From JANYJA01 sp038229055 (GTDB taxonomy: Bacteria > Acidobacteriota > Terriglobia > Bryobacterales > Bryobacteraceae), in assembly GCA_038229055.1 (NCBI GenBank), contig JBBROU010000028.1, positions 1-43,605 on the forward strand: DNA of 43,605 nucleotides, given 5' to 3'. Positions 1-8,778 of this stretch are shown in pieces. Position 1 is the stretch's first letter. Each line of letters opens with the position of its first letter. The translations under genes and the position numbers were made by a program. The notes beneath the pieces were generated by a model, which saw only the letters and a list, made by a program, of their open reading frames with translations, was not told the origin of the DNA and did not search any database.

Positions 1-738
1 GCTCCGGCACTCCACCAGCACTGACCGCAACACTTCGCCATGCGCGTACGGGATTTCCAAAATCGTTTGGGTCGGAATACAAAACGGTGGGTGTTCCAGG
101 AAAACACCGGAGCGGTTACCGAGCCGAACATCGGGACCATGACTAATATCCACATTGAGCCGAAGACCCGCACCACAGTAAACGTGCTCCGTGATTATCA
201 TGAAACGATAAGTCGCGCAATTCTTCAGTACCCTTGCAATTTCCTCATTTGATAGATGTTGCAACACCTGCCGCACAAGGCAAAGCTCGCCCCGCGGAGG
301 ATCGTTCTGGGTAACGTCGGCGACCTCGAAGCGGATGTGAGAACTGCCGAAATGAAGTTGGTTGTAACGGATCAAATCGGGAACAACATCAACTCCGACG
401 TAGTTCACTCCTTCTAAGTTCGCAATACGTCGACCAATCCGAAAATCACCGCAGCCGACATCCACGATCTCGTGGATTCGCTTTTCCTCGACGAATCCCT
501 TAATCATTTGATAATAATGTTCGGCAAATTCCGAGCTCGAACCGTCACCCGAGTTATACTCGCCGTTTGCGCCGGCACCCCAAAGCCGTTCTCTGTAGAT
601 TTCAGAGAAGGTTTCGGTGGTTGAACAGTCCCGGTATTTCTGATTCCGTCCGAGCCACTTGGTTCGGAGATCCAAGACTGGTGCTGGAATTGTCTGCTTG
701 AGCTGCTTACGCAAATTCCGTAGTCGTGGCACTGCCAT
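1..738 (-). CDS. Class I SAM-dependent methyltransferase, 3' end cut by window edge
   Basis: Reading the minus strand from an ATG at 738 gives 246 codons without a stop, running off the window. Around residues 85-105 lies a SAM-binding motif I (EIVDVGCGDFR) followed by the acidic GVDVVPDLI strand end, and later FEVADVTQ and LVRQVLQHLSNEEI, the usual motif II/III region of class I methyltransferases. The N-terminal ~80 residues (KYRDCSTTETFSEIYRERLW and a GEYNSGDGSSS segment) resemble the lead-in of methyltransferases found in exopolysaccharide or glycan loci, but the substrate cannot be read from sequence. Confidence in the fold is high; role unknown. The C-terminus is outside the window. Confidence 0.85.
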   Translation of the reverse strand, partial: MAVPRLRNLRKQLKQTIPAPVLDLRTKWLGRNQKYRDCSTTETFSEIYRERLWGAGANGEYNSGDGSSSEFAEHYYQMIKGFVEEKRIHEIVDVGCGDFRIGRRIANLEGVNYVGVDVVPDLIRYNQLHFGSSHIRFEVADVTQNDPPRGELCLVRQVLQHLSNEEIARVLKNCATYRFMIITEHVYCGAGLRLNVDISHGPDVRLGNRSGVFLEHPPFCIPTQTILEIPYAHGEVLRSVLVECRS

Positions 739-820
739 GTTAGGTCGCCCGGCCCTTCTAGTGCCAACGAAGTCTACCGCTTTCGACTGTGAATGTCCAG
801 CCGACCAGCGCATAGGCGGT

Positions 821-2239
821 TCAAGCAAACGCTTCTTTAATCACCTTGCCGCCCACCACCGTCGGCCTCTCCGCGCGGCCGTTATGTGGATAAGTAACGC
901 GCAGATGGTCCAGTCCGAGCGCCAGCAGGATAGTCGCATGCAAATCGTTCACGTGGTACGGCTTCTCGACGGCACGCAGGCCGATCTCGTCCGTCGTTCC
1001 GATGGTCTGGCCGCCCTTCACGCCGCCGCCGGCCATCCACATGGTGAAGCCCCACGGGTTATGGTCGCGGCCGTTGCCATGTTCATTGAATGGCGTACGC
1101 CCGAACTCGCCTCCCCAGACTACCAACGTCTCGTCCAGCAGGCCGCGTTGCTTCAGATCCGTTAACAGCGCGGCGATTGGTTGATCCGATGCCTTGCACC
1201 ACTTACCATGATTGCCTTCAATGTCGACGTGCGCGTCCCAGCCGCTGCCCGAACCGCAGTAGAGTTCCACGAAGCGAACGCCGCGCTCCACCAGCCTGCG
1301 CGCCAACAGGCAATTGCGTCCGAACACCGCGGTCTCGGGCGCATTCAGTCCGTACAGATTTTTCGTCGCGGCGGTCTCCTGGCTCAGATCGACGCATTCC
1401 GGCCCGGCCGCCTGCATGTTGTACGCAAGCTCATAGGACCGAATTCTTGCCTCTAACTCCGTGTCATCCGCGCGAGCTTCCGCATGGATGCCGTTGAGCG
1501 TTTTGAGGAAATCGAGTTTCGATCTCTGCCGCTCATCGCCCACGCCTTTCGGAGGCAGCAGGTTCAGGATCGGCGTCTCGCCCTGCCGCAGGAGCGTCCC
1601 TTCATAGACCGCCGGAAGAAAGCCTCCGGACCATGTCTTGGAGCCACCGAGGGGCAGGCCTTGGTCAACGGCGACCACGAAAGTCGGCAGGTTCCGGTTC
1701 GCGCTGCCGAGCCCATAGGTGACCCACGCGCCGAGCGAAGGCCGCCCCGCCAGGATCGATCCCGTATTCATCTGGCAGACGGAGCCAACATGATTCAAGC
1801 CATCCGCCCAGCAGGAACGGATCACCGCCATGTCGTCCACATGTTCGGCGATTCGCGGGTACCAGTCGGAGACCCACGTCCCGCTCTTTCCGTATTGCTT
1901 CCACTGCCGCGGCGACGCCATCAGGGAGTTATTGCCCGTCCCCATCGCGGTGATCGGCTTGCCAAACGATGCCGGCAGCGGCTGCCCGTGCAGTTCGGCG
2001 AGCTTGGGCTTAGGGTCGAACAGATCGATGTGGCTCGGCCCTCCTTCCATGAACAGGAAGATCACCGACTTCGCCTTGGGCTTGAAGTGCGGCGGTTTGG
2101 GCGCCATCGGATCCGGAACGGCGGTCGTCGCGCCCTCCGCCATCATGGCGCTTAACGCGAGCCCCGCGAGGCCGCTCCCGGCGTGGGCAAAGAACTCACG
2201 GCGGTTGCGAACGGGCCAGTGATGCTGAAGCTGTTTCAT
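821..2239 (-). CDS. DUF1501 family protein (secreted, sulfatase-like fold)
   Basis: 472-residue protein of the DUF1501 family (PF07394), distantly related to the alkaline phosphatase/sulfatase superfamily. The N-terminus carries a twin-arginine-like signal (NRREFFAHAGSGLAGLAL), so export by Tat is likely. Family hallmarks are visible: FLFMEGGPSHIDLFDPKP near residue 60, DAHVDIEGNH, and a C-terminal VVWGGEFGRTPFNEHGNGRDH block where metal ligands of the superfamily would lie. It follows the DUF1549/DUF1553 gene at 2258-4435 with an 18-bp gap. The two families are paired across Planctomycetes, Acidobacteria and Verrucomicrobia, so they are almost certainly one operon. The biochemical function of the pair is not established; a role at the cell surface in polymer breakdown is only inference. 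Confidence 0.93.
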   Translation of the reverse strand: MKQLQHHWPVRNRREFFAHAGSGLAGLALSAMMAEGATTAVPDPMAPKPPHFKPKAKSVIFLFMEGGPSHIDLFDPKPKLAELHGQPLPASFGKPITAMGTGNNSLMASPRQWKQYGKSGTWVSDWYPRIAEHVDDMAVIRSCWADGLNHVGSVCQMNTGSILAGRPSLGAWVTYGLGSANRNLPTFVVAVDQGLPLGGSKTWSGGFLPAVYEGTLLRQGETPILNLLPPKGVGDERQRSKLDFLKTLNGIHAEARADDTELEARIRSYELAYNMQAAGPECVDLSQETAATKNLYGLNAPETAVFGRNCLLARRLVERGVRFVELYCGSGSGWDAHVDIEGNHGKWCKASDQPIAALLTDLKQRGLLDETLVVWGGEFGRTPFNEHGNGRDHNPWGFTMWMAGGGVKGGQTIGTTDEIGLRAVEKPYHVNDLHATILLALGLDHLRVTYPHNGRAERPTVVGGKVIKEAFA

Positions 2240-2257
2240 GGCTTTAGTCGATTGGTT

Positions 2258-4435
2258 TTAATCAATGTAAAGAAACTCGTTCGCGTTGAGCAGCATGTGG
2301 CAGAGGTCCACCAGGCTGTCATCCGCGTTCGCGATGGCGGTCTGTCTGGCGAGGAACTGCCGCGCGGCAGCCATCTCGCGATCCGTCGGCGCGCGCAGAA
2401 AAGCCAGGCGGAAGCTGCGCTCGATGCGGGCATCGGTCGACATCGCCCTGTCGTTTTGAACGCGGCGCGCAAACGCCTTGGCCCAGTCGAGCACCAACTG
2501 ATCATTGAGTAAATTGAGGGTCTGCGTTACGGACACGCTCCGCTGCCGGCGGGAACAGCTCTCGTGAGTGTCCGGCATATCGAAAGCTTCAAAAAGTGGA
2601 TAGGGCGCATTGCGTCGCACAAACACATAGACACTTCGCCGGTTTGCCTCCAACGGATCTTCATCCGCCTTCCACGTTCGATAGCTCGACTTATCCATAG
2701 GCCGTGGCGGGAACACGCCCGGTCCTCCCTGCTTCAGGTTCAGCAGGCCGGAAATCGCCAGCGCCGAATCGCGAACCGCTTCCCCTTCTAGGCGCTCCCG
2801 GTTGAAATGCCAGAGCAGCTTGTTATCCGGGTCGACAGTGGACGCCTTCGCGACGGCCCCCGCATCCAGTATGGACGATTGCCGGTACGCGCTTGACAGC
2901 ACGATCAACCGATGCAGCTTCTTCCGGCTCCAGCCCTGTTCCACGAACGTTGCCGAAAGCCAGTTCAGCAGTTCCGGATTCGATGGACGATCGCCCATCA
3001 TTCCGAAGTCGCCCGGGGTGCCGGCAATGCCGCGGCCAAAATGATGCTGCCAAATGCGGTTCACCTCGACGCGCGCCGTCAGCGGGTTCGAAGGATTCGC
3101 GATCCAGTTCGCGAGCGCGGCGCGCCGGCCAGTGGTCTGCATGCCGTCCATCTTCCGCACCACGGCGGGTTTCGTATCGAGAATCGTCAGAAAGCCGGGC
3201 TCAACCGGATCGAGCGGTGCATCCCAGGCGCCGCCGCGAAGAACGTGAGTGGGCGGAGCCTGCGCCGAGGCGTCGGTCATCACTTGCGCGACGGCCAGGG
3301 CGGGAGGCTTGATGTTATCGAACGCAGCGAGTTGGGTCTTGAGTTCCTGGTACCGCGCTTTCGCCGGCGCCTTCAGTTTCGGCGCGATCTCTTCATCGGG
3401 GAACGTGAGCTGCGTCTTCGCCTTCAGATACATCTGCTGCTGGTAAGGGCTGCGCTGGCTCTCGGGCATCCGGATGATCGCCTGCAATTCACCGGGGAAG
3501 CGTCCCAGCCGCTCCTTATAAAAGGAGTCGTAGGCCGGCTTCAGCACTGCTGCCATTTCAGCGCGAATGCCTGCTGTCTGATCCTCCCAAACCGCATTCT
3601 GGCGTTCCCACTGCTTCTGTTTCTCGGGCGAATCGACCACCTTCTCGTCGTCAATTCGCGTATTCGCAAAGAACGACTGCAGCCGGTAATAATCTTTCTG
3701 AAGAATGGGATCGAACTTGTGATCATGGCAGCGCGCACAACCCAGGGTGACGCCGAGGAAGGCCACTCCGATCGTGTCGGTGATGTCGTTGAGCAGTTCC
3801 TGCCGGCGCTGCATCACATTGGCGGCGTTGCTCTCGTCCGGAAAGTGCCGGTTGAAGCCCGTCGCGATCACCGCGCTCCGATCATGTGGATACAGTTCGT
3901 CGCCGGCGATCTGTTTCTTCACGAAGCGGTCGTAGGGCTCGTCTTCGTTGAGCGATTGGATCACGTAGTCGCGATAGCGCCAGATGTTCGGCCTCGTCTC
4001 GTCGGCCTTGAATCCTTCGCTATCGGCGTACCTGGCGACGTCGAGCCAGTGGCGGGCCCATCGCTCGCCATAACGGGGCGATGCCAGCAGACGGTCGACT
4101 GAGTTTTCGTACGCCTGCGCCGAATCGTCGGCGAGAAATGCCTGCATCTCCTCCGGTGTCGGCGGCAGCCCGGTCAGGTCGAATGTGACGCGCCGAAGCA
4201 GGGTGCGCTTATCGGCTTCATCAGCCATCGTGAGCCCGGAATGTTCGAGTGCGGCTTGCACAAACGCGTCGATCGGATTACGAACTCTGGCGCTGGCTCT
4301 CGGAGCGGGAACAGCGGGCTTCGAGACCGGTTGGATGGCCCACCATCGAAGTTGGTAGGTCTTGAAAGGCGAAGTTGTCTCGGCGGCTGCGACCAGCAAA
4401 GGAAGCGCAACAATCAACGTTTGCAGACGTTTCAT
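2258..4435 (-). CDS. DUF1549/DUF1553 (PSD1-type) secreted protein with one CxxCH motif
   Basis: 725 residues with a cleavable signal peptide (MKRLQTLIVALPLLVAAAE). The DUF1549 domain begins near residue 50 (NPIDAFVQAALE, FDLTGLPPTPEEMQAF, RYGERWARHWLDVARYADSEG). The DUF1553 domain occupies the C-terminal third (WIANPSNPLTARVEVNRIW, HHFGRGIAGTPGDFG, SSAYRQSS, NLLND). A CARCHDHKFDPI segment gives a CxxCH motif, so covalent haem is possible; the separate N-terminal PSCyt1 domain seen in many relatives is absent, making this the shorter family form. It is cotranscribed with the DUF1501 gene just downstream. Function is unknown; family members are predicted surface proteins of polymer-degrading soil bacteria. 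Confidence 0.93.
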   Translation of the reverse strand: MKRLQTLIVALPLLVAAAETTSPFKTYQLRWWAIQPVSKPAVPAPRASARVRNPIDAFVQAALEHSGLTMADEADKRTLLRRVTFDLTGLPPTPEEMQAFLADDSAQAYENSVDRLLASPRYGERWARHWLDVARYADSEGFKADETRPNIWRYRDYVIQSLNEDEPYDRFVKKQIAGDELYPHDRSAVIATGFNRHFPDESNAANVMQRRQELLNDITDTIGVAFLGVTLGCARCHDHKFDPILQKDYYRLQSFFANTRIDDEKVVDSPEKQKQWERQNAVWEDQTAGIRAEMAAVLKPAYDSFYKERLGRFPGELQAIIRMPESQRSPYQQQMYLKAKTQLTFPDEEIAPKLKAPAKARYQELKTQLAAFDNIKPPALAVAQVMTDASAQAPPTHVLRGGAWDAPLDPVEPGFLTILDTKPAVVRKMDGMQTTGRRAALANWIANPSNPLTARVEVNRIWQHHFGRGIAGTPGDFGMMGDRPSNPELLNWLSATFVEQGWSRKKLHRLIVLSSAYRQSSILDAGAVAKASTVDPDNKLLWHFNRERLEGEAVRDSALAISGLLNLKQGGPGVFPPRPMDKSSYRTWKADEDPLEANRRSVYVFVRRNAPYPLFEAFDMPDTHESCSRRQRSVSVTQTLNLLNDQLVLDWAKAFARRVQNDRAMSTDARIERSFRLAFLRAPTDREMAAARQFLARQTAIANADDSLVDLCHMLLNANEFLYID

Positions 4436-4465
4436 ACGGGAACCACTCTAGCCGCGCAACTGCAG

Positions 4466-5509
4466 TTATTTTATATGATGCAGCAAACGTATGCGATGCG
4501 CCTCGCTATCAGCCACATACACCGTTCCGTCGCGCGCCACACATACGCCGTGAGGGCGGCTCATGCGGCACTTCAGAGGGTTGCCATCCGGCCCGTCACC
4601 GCGCTCCCCGGTGCCGGCCACAGTCGTGAGATTGCCGGTCTTTAAATCCACGCGGCGAATGGCATGATTCTCCGTATCGGCAATGTAGAGCGCGCCATCG
4701 GGCGAGAGTGCGATGCCCTTCGGTCCATTGAGCGTCGCCTGTGATGCCAGAGCGCCATCGCCGCTGAATCCTTTTTGGCCTGTGCCTGCGAGCCGAGTCA
4801 CCCGGTCCAACTTCGGATCGATCTTGTAAATAGCGTTGCCTTCACGCAGCGCCAGGTAGAGATTTCCGTCAGCATCCGATTCAATCGCTCTCGGCCCGTT
4901 AAACGGAGTTCCCCCGATATGCGCGCCGTCCGGGGTAGCGGCCTGGTCGCCTGTGCCTAGATAAGTCTCGATGAGCCCGGATTTTAGATGCACCCGGCGC
5001 ACGCGGTTGTTTCCGATATCGCAAATCAGAAGCCGACCTTGGCGGTCGAACGCGATGGAATGCGGTTGGCGCAACTCTGCCGCCGTCGCCGGGCCGCCAT
5101 CACCGGAGAAACCGGCGTGGCCAGTGCCCGCGACGGTCGTGATGATGGCACTCTTCCCGTCGACGCGCCGCACAACATGATTCGGCATATCGACAAAGAA
5201 CATGTTTCCGGCCGGATCGAAGCGGACTTCATACGGCTCTCCGAGCGCGGCTTCGAGAGCCGGCCCGCCATCCCCGGAATTGCCTTGCCGACCATTGCCG
5301 GCCATCGTGGTCACCTTGCGGGAACGGAGATCCATGCGACGCACCACGTGATTGCCGATTTCACAGAAATAGAGCGCGCCGTCCGGCCCAATCACCAGAC
5401 CGTAGGGATTGTTGACGCTAGTGTCGCCGCTTCCGGGCGTCCCGGTGCCGATCAGCGTCTGAATGTTCCACGAGATCGCTATCGCGAAAAGGGCGGCGAG
5501 CGTCCGCAT
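4466..5509 (-). CDS. NHL-repeat beta-propeller protein, secreted
   Basis: 347 residues with a short hydrophobic N-terminus (MRTLAALFAIAISWNIQ) predicted to be a signal peptide. The remainder is a chain of NHL repeats of about 55 residues: NPYGLVIGPDGALYFCEIGNH, LGEPYEVRFDPAGNMFFVDM, LRQPHSIAFDRQGRLLICDI, FNGPRAIESDADGNLYLA, LNGPKGIALSPDGALYIADT and SRPHGVCVARDGTVYVADS, each followed by an (A/L)GTG-type turn. That makes about six blades, consistent with a closed propeller. NHL propellers bind ligands or act as peptidyl-glycine lyase-like scaffolds; no catalytic residues are evident, so a binding role is the safer reading. It lies 30 bp upstream of the DUF1549 gene in the same direction and is divergent from the gene at 5697. 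Confidence 0.88.
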   Translation of the reverse strand: MRTLAALFAIAISWNIQTLIGTGTPGSGDTSVNNPYGLVIGPDGALYFCEIGNHVVRRMDLRSRKVTTMAGNGRQGNSGDGGPALEAALGEPYEVRFDPAGNMFFVDMPNHVVRRVDGKSAIITTVAGTGHAGFSGDGGPATAAELRQPHSIAFDRQGRLLICDIGNNRVRRVHLKSGLIETYLGTGDQAATPDGAHIGGTPFNGPRAIESDADGNLYLALREGNAIYKIDPKLDRVTRLAGTGQKGFSGDGALASQATLNGPKGIALSPDGALYIADTENHAIRRVDLKTGNLTTVAGTGERGDGPDGNPLKCRMSRPHGVCVARDGTVYVADSEAHRIRLLHHIK

Positions 5510-5610
5510 ATTCCGTAAAGCAGCCTATCAGATACACAGCCAGAGCAGAATAGGCGTAGACCGGCTGAGCTGGAGGTTTCGGACTGGAGCATGGATGGAA
5601 GGACGAAGTC

Positions 5611-5639
5611 TTGACAAAAATCAGGAGGCGGCATAGGAT
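5611..5639 (+). promoter_or_regulatory. Sigma-70-type promoter for the mutarotase-fold gene
   Basis: A perfect -35 box TTGACA (5611-5616), a 17-bp spacer and a TAGGAT -10 box (5634-5639, 4/6 to TATAAT) lie 57 bp upstream of the GTG at 5697, inside the divergent intergenic region with the NHL gene. Spacing and box quality make this one of the better promoter candidates in the window. Confidence 0.6.
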
Positions 5640-5696
5640 CGATCAGCTTAAGAAAGAGGCACCGCCTTTGCAGAAATTGATTCCCGGGCTGCCGGC

Positions 5697-6797
5697 GTGA
5701 CTTCGAAAATCGCGATCGCCGTCGCTGTCCTCGCCATGTGCGCCGATGCCCAGACCACGACCTCCCCGTCCGTCGTGCTCACCGGTCAGGCTGCACAAGT
5801 GAAGGTTGACCTCGGCGGCGGCTCCATCGTGCAGTTCCAATTCCTAGATCAGCGCCTTAACCCTTTAAGCTGGACGTCAGGGGAACCTTCGGCAGCGCAT
5901 CCCATGGGGCACTTTCTCTGTCTTGACCGATGGGGCGCTCCGTCGGACGCCGAGAGTCAGAACGGAATGCCGTTCCACGGTGAGGCTTCCCACGTGATGT
6001 GGAACGTCACGCAGAAACCCAACTCGACGGGAGGCCTGATCCAAGCGGAAATGAGCGCTGAGCTACCTCTCGCGGGAATGGCGATTAAGCGGCGGATGCG
6101 GCTTGTGGAAGGCGCCGCGCTGCTGCGAGTGTCCGAGTCGGTAACCAACACCAACAAACGCGGGCGAGTCTATAACATGGTTCAACATCCGTCCATCGCG
6201 CCGCCGTTTCTTGATGAAACGACCCTCGTTGACGCGAATGGCCGTAAAGGATTCATGCAATCCAGCCCTCTGCCTAACCCGGAGCAGCAGGTGGTTCACT
6301 GGCCGGAGGCGCTCAAAAATGGGAGGCCGGTCGATCTTCGACACCTGAGCGGCGACCACGACCCGGAAGTCGTATCTTTCATCATCGAAGACGATTATGG
6401 CTGGGTTTCAGCTTGCACGCCGAGTAAAGGCCTGCTTATTGGTTACATCTGGAAGAGATCGGAATATCCGTGGTTGGATATATGGCGAAACGCTCAAGGC
6501 GGTCACCCGGTAGCTCGAGGTCTTGAATTCGGTACCACGGGCCTGCACCAACCGGAAGCAGTTCTGGTAGCGAAAGGGAAGATCTTCGATCGCCTGCTGT
6601 ACTCGTACATCGATGCCGGCCAGACCGTCACGCGTTCCTACGCGGCATTTCTGTTCAGGATTCCGGCTGATTACAACGGCGTCGAGCGCGTTTCATACGA
6701 AGGCGGACGCTTGGTTCTGTTTGAGCGCGGCAAGAGTCGGGAACGAGCCCTGACAATGAATGTCGGGGAACTCTTCCCTCCCGATTCCCGACCCTGA
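5697..6797 (+). CDS. Secreted galactose-mutarotase-like (aldose 1-epimerase superfamily) protein
   Basis: 366 residues from a GTG start; no in-frame ATG fits the signal peptide (MTSKIAIAVAVLAMCADAQ) better. The rest is an all-beta protein resembling the galactose mutarotase-like superfamily: GHFLCLDRWGAP, an NGMPFHGEAS loop, a central MRLVEGAALLRVSESVTN strand pair and a VQHPSIAPPFLDETT stretch, where aldose 1-epimerases place substrate-binding residues. Homologues in Acidobacteria are usually annotated as hypothetical. Whether it isomerises a sugar or only binds one cannot be decided. A TTGACA/TAGGAT promoter lies just upstream, and the gene appears monocistronic because the next gene is on the other strand. 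Confidence 0.7.
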   Translation: MTSKIAIAVAVLAMCADAQTTTSPSVVLTGQAAQVKVDLGGGSIVQFQFLDQRLNPLSWTSGEPSAAHPMGHFLCLDRWGAPSDAESQNGMPFHGEASHVMWNVTQKPNSTGGLIQAEMSAELPLAGMAIKRRMRLVEGAALLRVSESVTNTNKRGRVYNMVQHPSIAPPFLDETTLVDANGRKGFMQSSPLPNPEQQVVHWPEALKNGRPVDLRHLSGDHDPEVVSFIIEDDYGWVSACTPSKGLLIGYIWKRSEYPWLDIWRNAQGGHPVARGLEFGTTGLHQPEAVLVAKGKIFDRLLYSYIDAGQTVTRSYAAFLFRIPADYNGVERVSYEGGRLVLFERGKSRERALTMNVGELFPPDSRP

Positions 6798-6843
6798 GTC
6801 GCAATGCTCCCAGACCGGCGGTAACGCCCGGCACGAACGCGCC

Positions 6844-7251
6844 TTAGATGAAGAGGCTGACCGGCACCCGGAAGAACTCCGCAAGCTTCCGCGCGTGCTG
6901 CGTGCTGATGGCTCTCTTGCCCGCCAGAACATCGGAGGCTACGCTGCTCGACCCAAACACGGACACTAGATCGCGTTGCCGAAGCCCGCGGTCCTCCATT
7001 AGAGACTGAACCGCTTCGAGCGGCGTCGCGTGCCCGAGGTCGTAACGATTTTCAAACCGCTCAATCAGCACAGTGAGAAGTTCTGCCAGGCTTTCTTGTT
7101 CAGGCGTCCGTACCGCCAAACCATCGAGCCTTTCGAGCTCTGCAATTAACCGCTCGTTTTCTTCATCGGTCTCGATCACCTTCGGCAAAGTTTTCGCCAG
7201 CAATTCGCCATAAGTAATCTCATCAATGCCACTTATAGCCATTTTGTCCAT
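6844..7251 (-). CDS. higA: HigA-type antitoxin (XRE family HTH), orphan
   Basis: 135 residues. The N-terminal part (YGELLAKTLPKVIETDEENE, ERLDGLAVRTPEQESLAELL) matches the COG5499-type HigA antitoxins; the C-terminal half is an HTH of the XRE family (LMEDRGLRQRDLVSVFGSSS, ASDVLAGKRAIS, HARKLAEFFRVPVSLFI). In HigBA operons the toxin precedes the antitoxin and overlaps it slightly. Here only the last ~25 codons of a HigB frame remain upstream, overlapping the start of this gene. The antitoxin reads intact, so it may persist as a stand-alone DNA-binding repressor or as an anti-addiction factor. Two ATGs (7251 and 7242) could start it; the first overlaps the toxin tail as usual for this family. 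Confidence 0.88.
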   Translation of the reverse strand: MDKMAISGIDEITYGELLAKTLPKVIETDEENERLIAELERLDGLAVRTPEQESLAELLTVLIERFENRYDLGHATPLEAVQSLMEDRGLRQRDLVSVFGSSSVASDVLAGKRAISTQHARKLAEFFRVPVSLFI

Positions 7252-7313
7252 CCTTTTCTGTCGTATTCTGCATGACTCAGAAATTCTTTAATATAGATAC
7301 GGCGCGCTTCAAG
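7233..7313 (-). pseudogene. higB: HigB toxin remnant (C-terminal ~25 codons only)
   Basis: In the frame offset from higA, the minus strand reads ARRIYIKEFLSHAEYDRKGW and then TKWL-stop, ending inside the higA start region. This matches the conserved C-terminus of HigB mRNA interferases (the ..R-I/V-Y/F-I-R/K-F..T/S-HAEYD.. block). Upstream the frame soon reaches a stop next to the end of the PA2169-type gene, and no start codon or N-terminal 70 residues of HigB are present. The toxin gene was therefore lost by a deletion joining its 3' tail to the neighbouring gene, while the overlap with the antitoxin survived. Confidence 0.7.
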
Positions 7314-7348
7314 CAAAATGCTAGCAATATCAGATGCGGGTGGCTCCC

Positions 7349-7822
7349 CTACTTGTTATCGGGAAACTCAACGCCCCGCGCCGAGTCCGCCTTCAAGGCG
7401 AGCAGCCGCTTGTGAGTTTCTTGAATTTGCCGCCATTGCTTCTCGACCAAGCTCCGCGACTCGCCCGGGAGACCGCCGTTGACTACGCTTTCAAAAGTCG
7501 CAACCGCCGAATCGTCGCCGGTCTCGCAGGCCGCGACGATCGCGCCCGAATCGCCGCCGGTCAGCGCCGATTTCAAATCGACCCATCCGCGGTGCATCGC
7601 GCCCGCGAGCGTTCCTGAGTTCACCGGAGTTCCGCCCAAACGCGCGACTTCGGCCTGCAGGTCTTTCGCGAACTTCGCCCGCTGATGCGCGATTTTCTCG
7701 AACTCGCCGGCGAGCTCGGAATTATTGATGTGCGCGGCCGCATTGCTGAACCCCTCTTCGCCGTTGATGCATACATGGATTAAACCGTTCAGCTCGTCGA
7801 TAACCGTTTGATAGTCGTTCAT
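7349..7822 (-). CDS. PA2169-family four-helix-bundle protein (DUF2383)
   Basis: 157 residues, all helical, beginning MNDYQTVIDELNGLIHVCIN. It matches the PA2169/DUF2383 family, ferritin-like four-helix bundles of unknown function: EEGFSNAAAHI, GEFEKIAHQRAKFAKDLQAE, a TLAGAMHRGWVDLKSALTG segment and ACETGDDSAVATFE. Members are often induced under stress or envelope change and form oligomers; no catalytic role is proven. The start codon overlaps the stop of the upstream TPR gene by 4 bp (ATGA), so it is probably translated from the same messenger as the TPR genes. No signal peptide, so cytoplasmic. Confidence 0.9.
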   Translation of the reverse strand: MNDYQTVIDELNGLIHVCINGEEGFSNAAAHINNSELAGEFEKIAHQRAKFAKDLQAEVARLGGTPVNSGTLAGAMHRGWVDLKSALTGGDSGAIVAACETGDDSAVATFESVVNGGLPGESRSLVEKQWRQIQETHKRLLALKADSARGVEFPDNK

Positions 7823-8778
7823 CGGTTCCTTTCACTTGACTCATTTGACTTGTCACTTAATTTCGACGACTTCAACTTCTGGAAAACCGCCAATGCGCGA
7901 TCCGCTTCGGCCACTTGCCCATCGCGACGCAAAATCCGCGAAAGCGCCCACCATGGGTCGCCGTAAGTGGGGTCAAGCTGACCCGCCTGACGCAGCTCAG
8001 GGAGTGCGCAGCTCTTTCGCTCCTGCTCGCACAATATTCCCATCCGGTAATGCGCTTGCGCCGACAAGGCATCCAAACGCAGCGCTTCCTCAAGTGCTTG
8101 CCGAGCCTCTTCAAGATGCCCCTGCTTCAGCGCGAGGGTGCCCAGATTCAGCGCCGGCCAAGCCGACGGCGCACCTTGCTCGCGATTCAGCCGCATGGCC
8201 TCGCGATAGCTCGCCGCCGCGTCGTCCAGATGCCCGGACGCTTCCAAATTCAGACCGAGATTGTCATAAGCGCGCGCATTCTTCGGGTCAAGCGCAATAG
8301 CCTTCCGAAGCTTCAAGGCGGCGTCGTCGTACCGCGCGTCGTCATAATCCAGACGCCCTAGCCAGTAAATAAATAGCGGGTTCGAAGGCTGCTGTGCGGC
8401 AAGCCGCGTCAACTCGGCGCGAGCCCAGTCGCGGCGCTTCATCGCGACGTAAGCCATCGCCAGCGAGAACCGGTCTTCCACCCCGAGGGGCTGCACCTGA
8501 TCGGCTTTTTTGAATGCAATCGCGGCATTCAATGGTTCATGGTCGGCCAGGAAGATTTCGGCGGCCAGAGTCAGAAGCGGAGCCGAATCCGGATTGGCTT
8601 CGATTTGCGCCAGCAGCAGGCGCTCGGCCTTGCGATACGCGTTCAGTTCTAAAGCGCCGATAATCGCAGAACGCAATTCCGCGGTGAGCGGTGCGCGTTC
8701 CACACGCGCCAGCAGCGGCTTATTCTGGCCGCTCAGGGCGGCTGCGAACAAGAGCGCCAATGCGAACCCGATTCTCAT
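7819..8778 (-). CDS. Secreted tetratricopeptide-repeat protein
   Basis: 319 residues with a signal peptide (MRIGFALALLFAAALSGQ). The body is a series of TPR units: PLLTLAAEIFLADHEPLNAA, DRFSLAMAYVAMKRRDWARA, PLFIYWLGRLDYDDARYDDA, ARAYDNLGLNLEASGHLDDA, PALNLGTLALKQGHLEEARQ and AQAHYRMGILCEQERKSCAL, about eight repeats in all. TPR solenoids mediate protein-protein contacts. It is the third of three TPR genes in a chain with 4-bp ATGA overlaps at both ends (8775-8778 and 7819-7822). Because the CRTAC1 gene just upstream is often found near TPR genes in Acidobacteria, a shared periplasmic assembly is plausible but unproven. Confidence 0.9.
   Translation of the reverse strand: MRIGFALALLFAAALSGQNKPLLARVERAPLTAELRSAIIGALELNAYRKAERLLLAQIEANPDSAPLLTLAAEIFLADHEPLNAAIAFKKADQVQPLGVEDRFSLAMAYVAMKRRDWARAELTRLAAQQPSNPLFIYWLGRLDYDDARYDDAALKLRKAIALDPKNARAYDNLGLNLEASGHLDDAAASYREAMRLNREQGAPSAWPALNLGTLALKQGHLEEARQALEEALRLDALSAQAHYRMGILCEQERKSCALPELRQAGQLDPTYGDPWWALSRILRRDGQVAEADRALAVFQKLKSSKLSDKSNESSERNR

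Noticed and set aside
2912..4102. Long plus-strand open frame of 396 codons antisense to the DUF1549/DUF1553 gene
   Set aside because: Produced by high third-position GC of the real gene; composition is Arg/His/Leu-rich and it matches no family. Similar frames at 11584-12480, 35819-36727 and 37926-38555 were rejected for the same reason.
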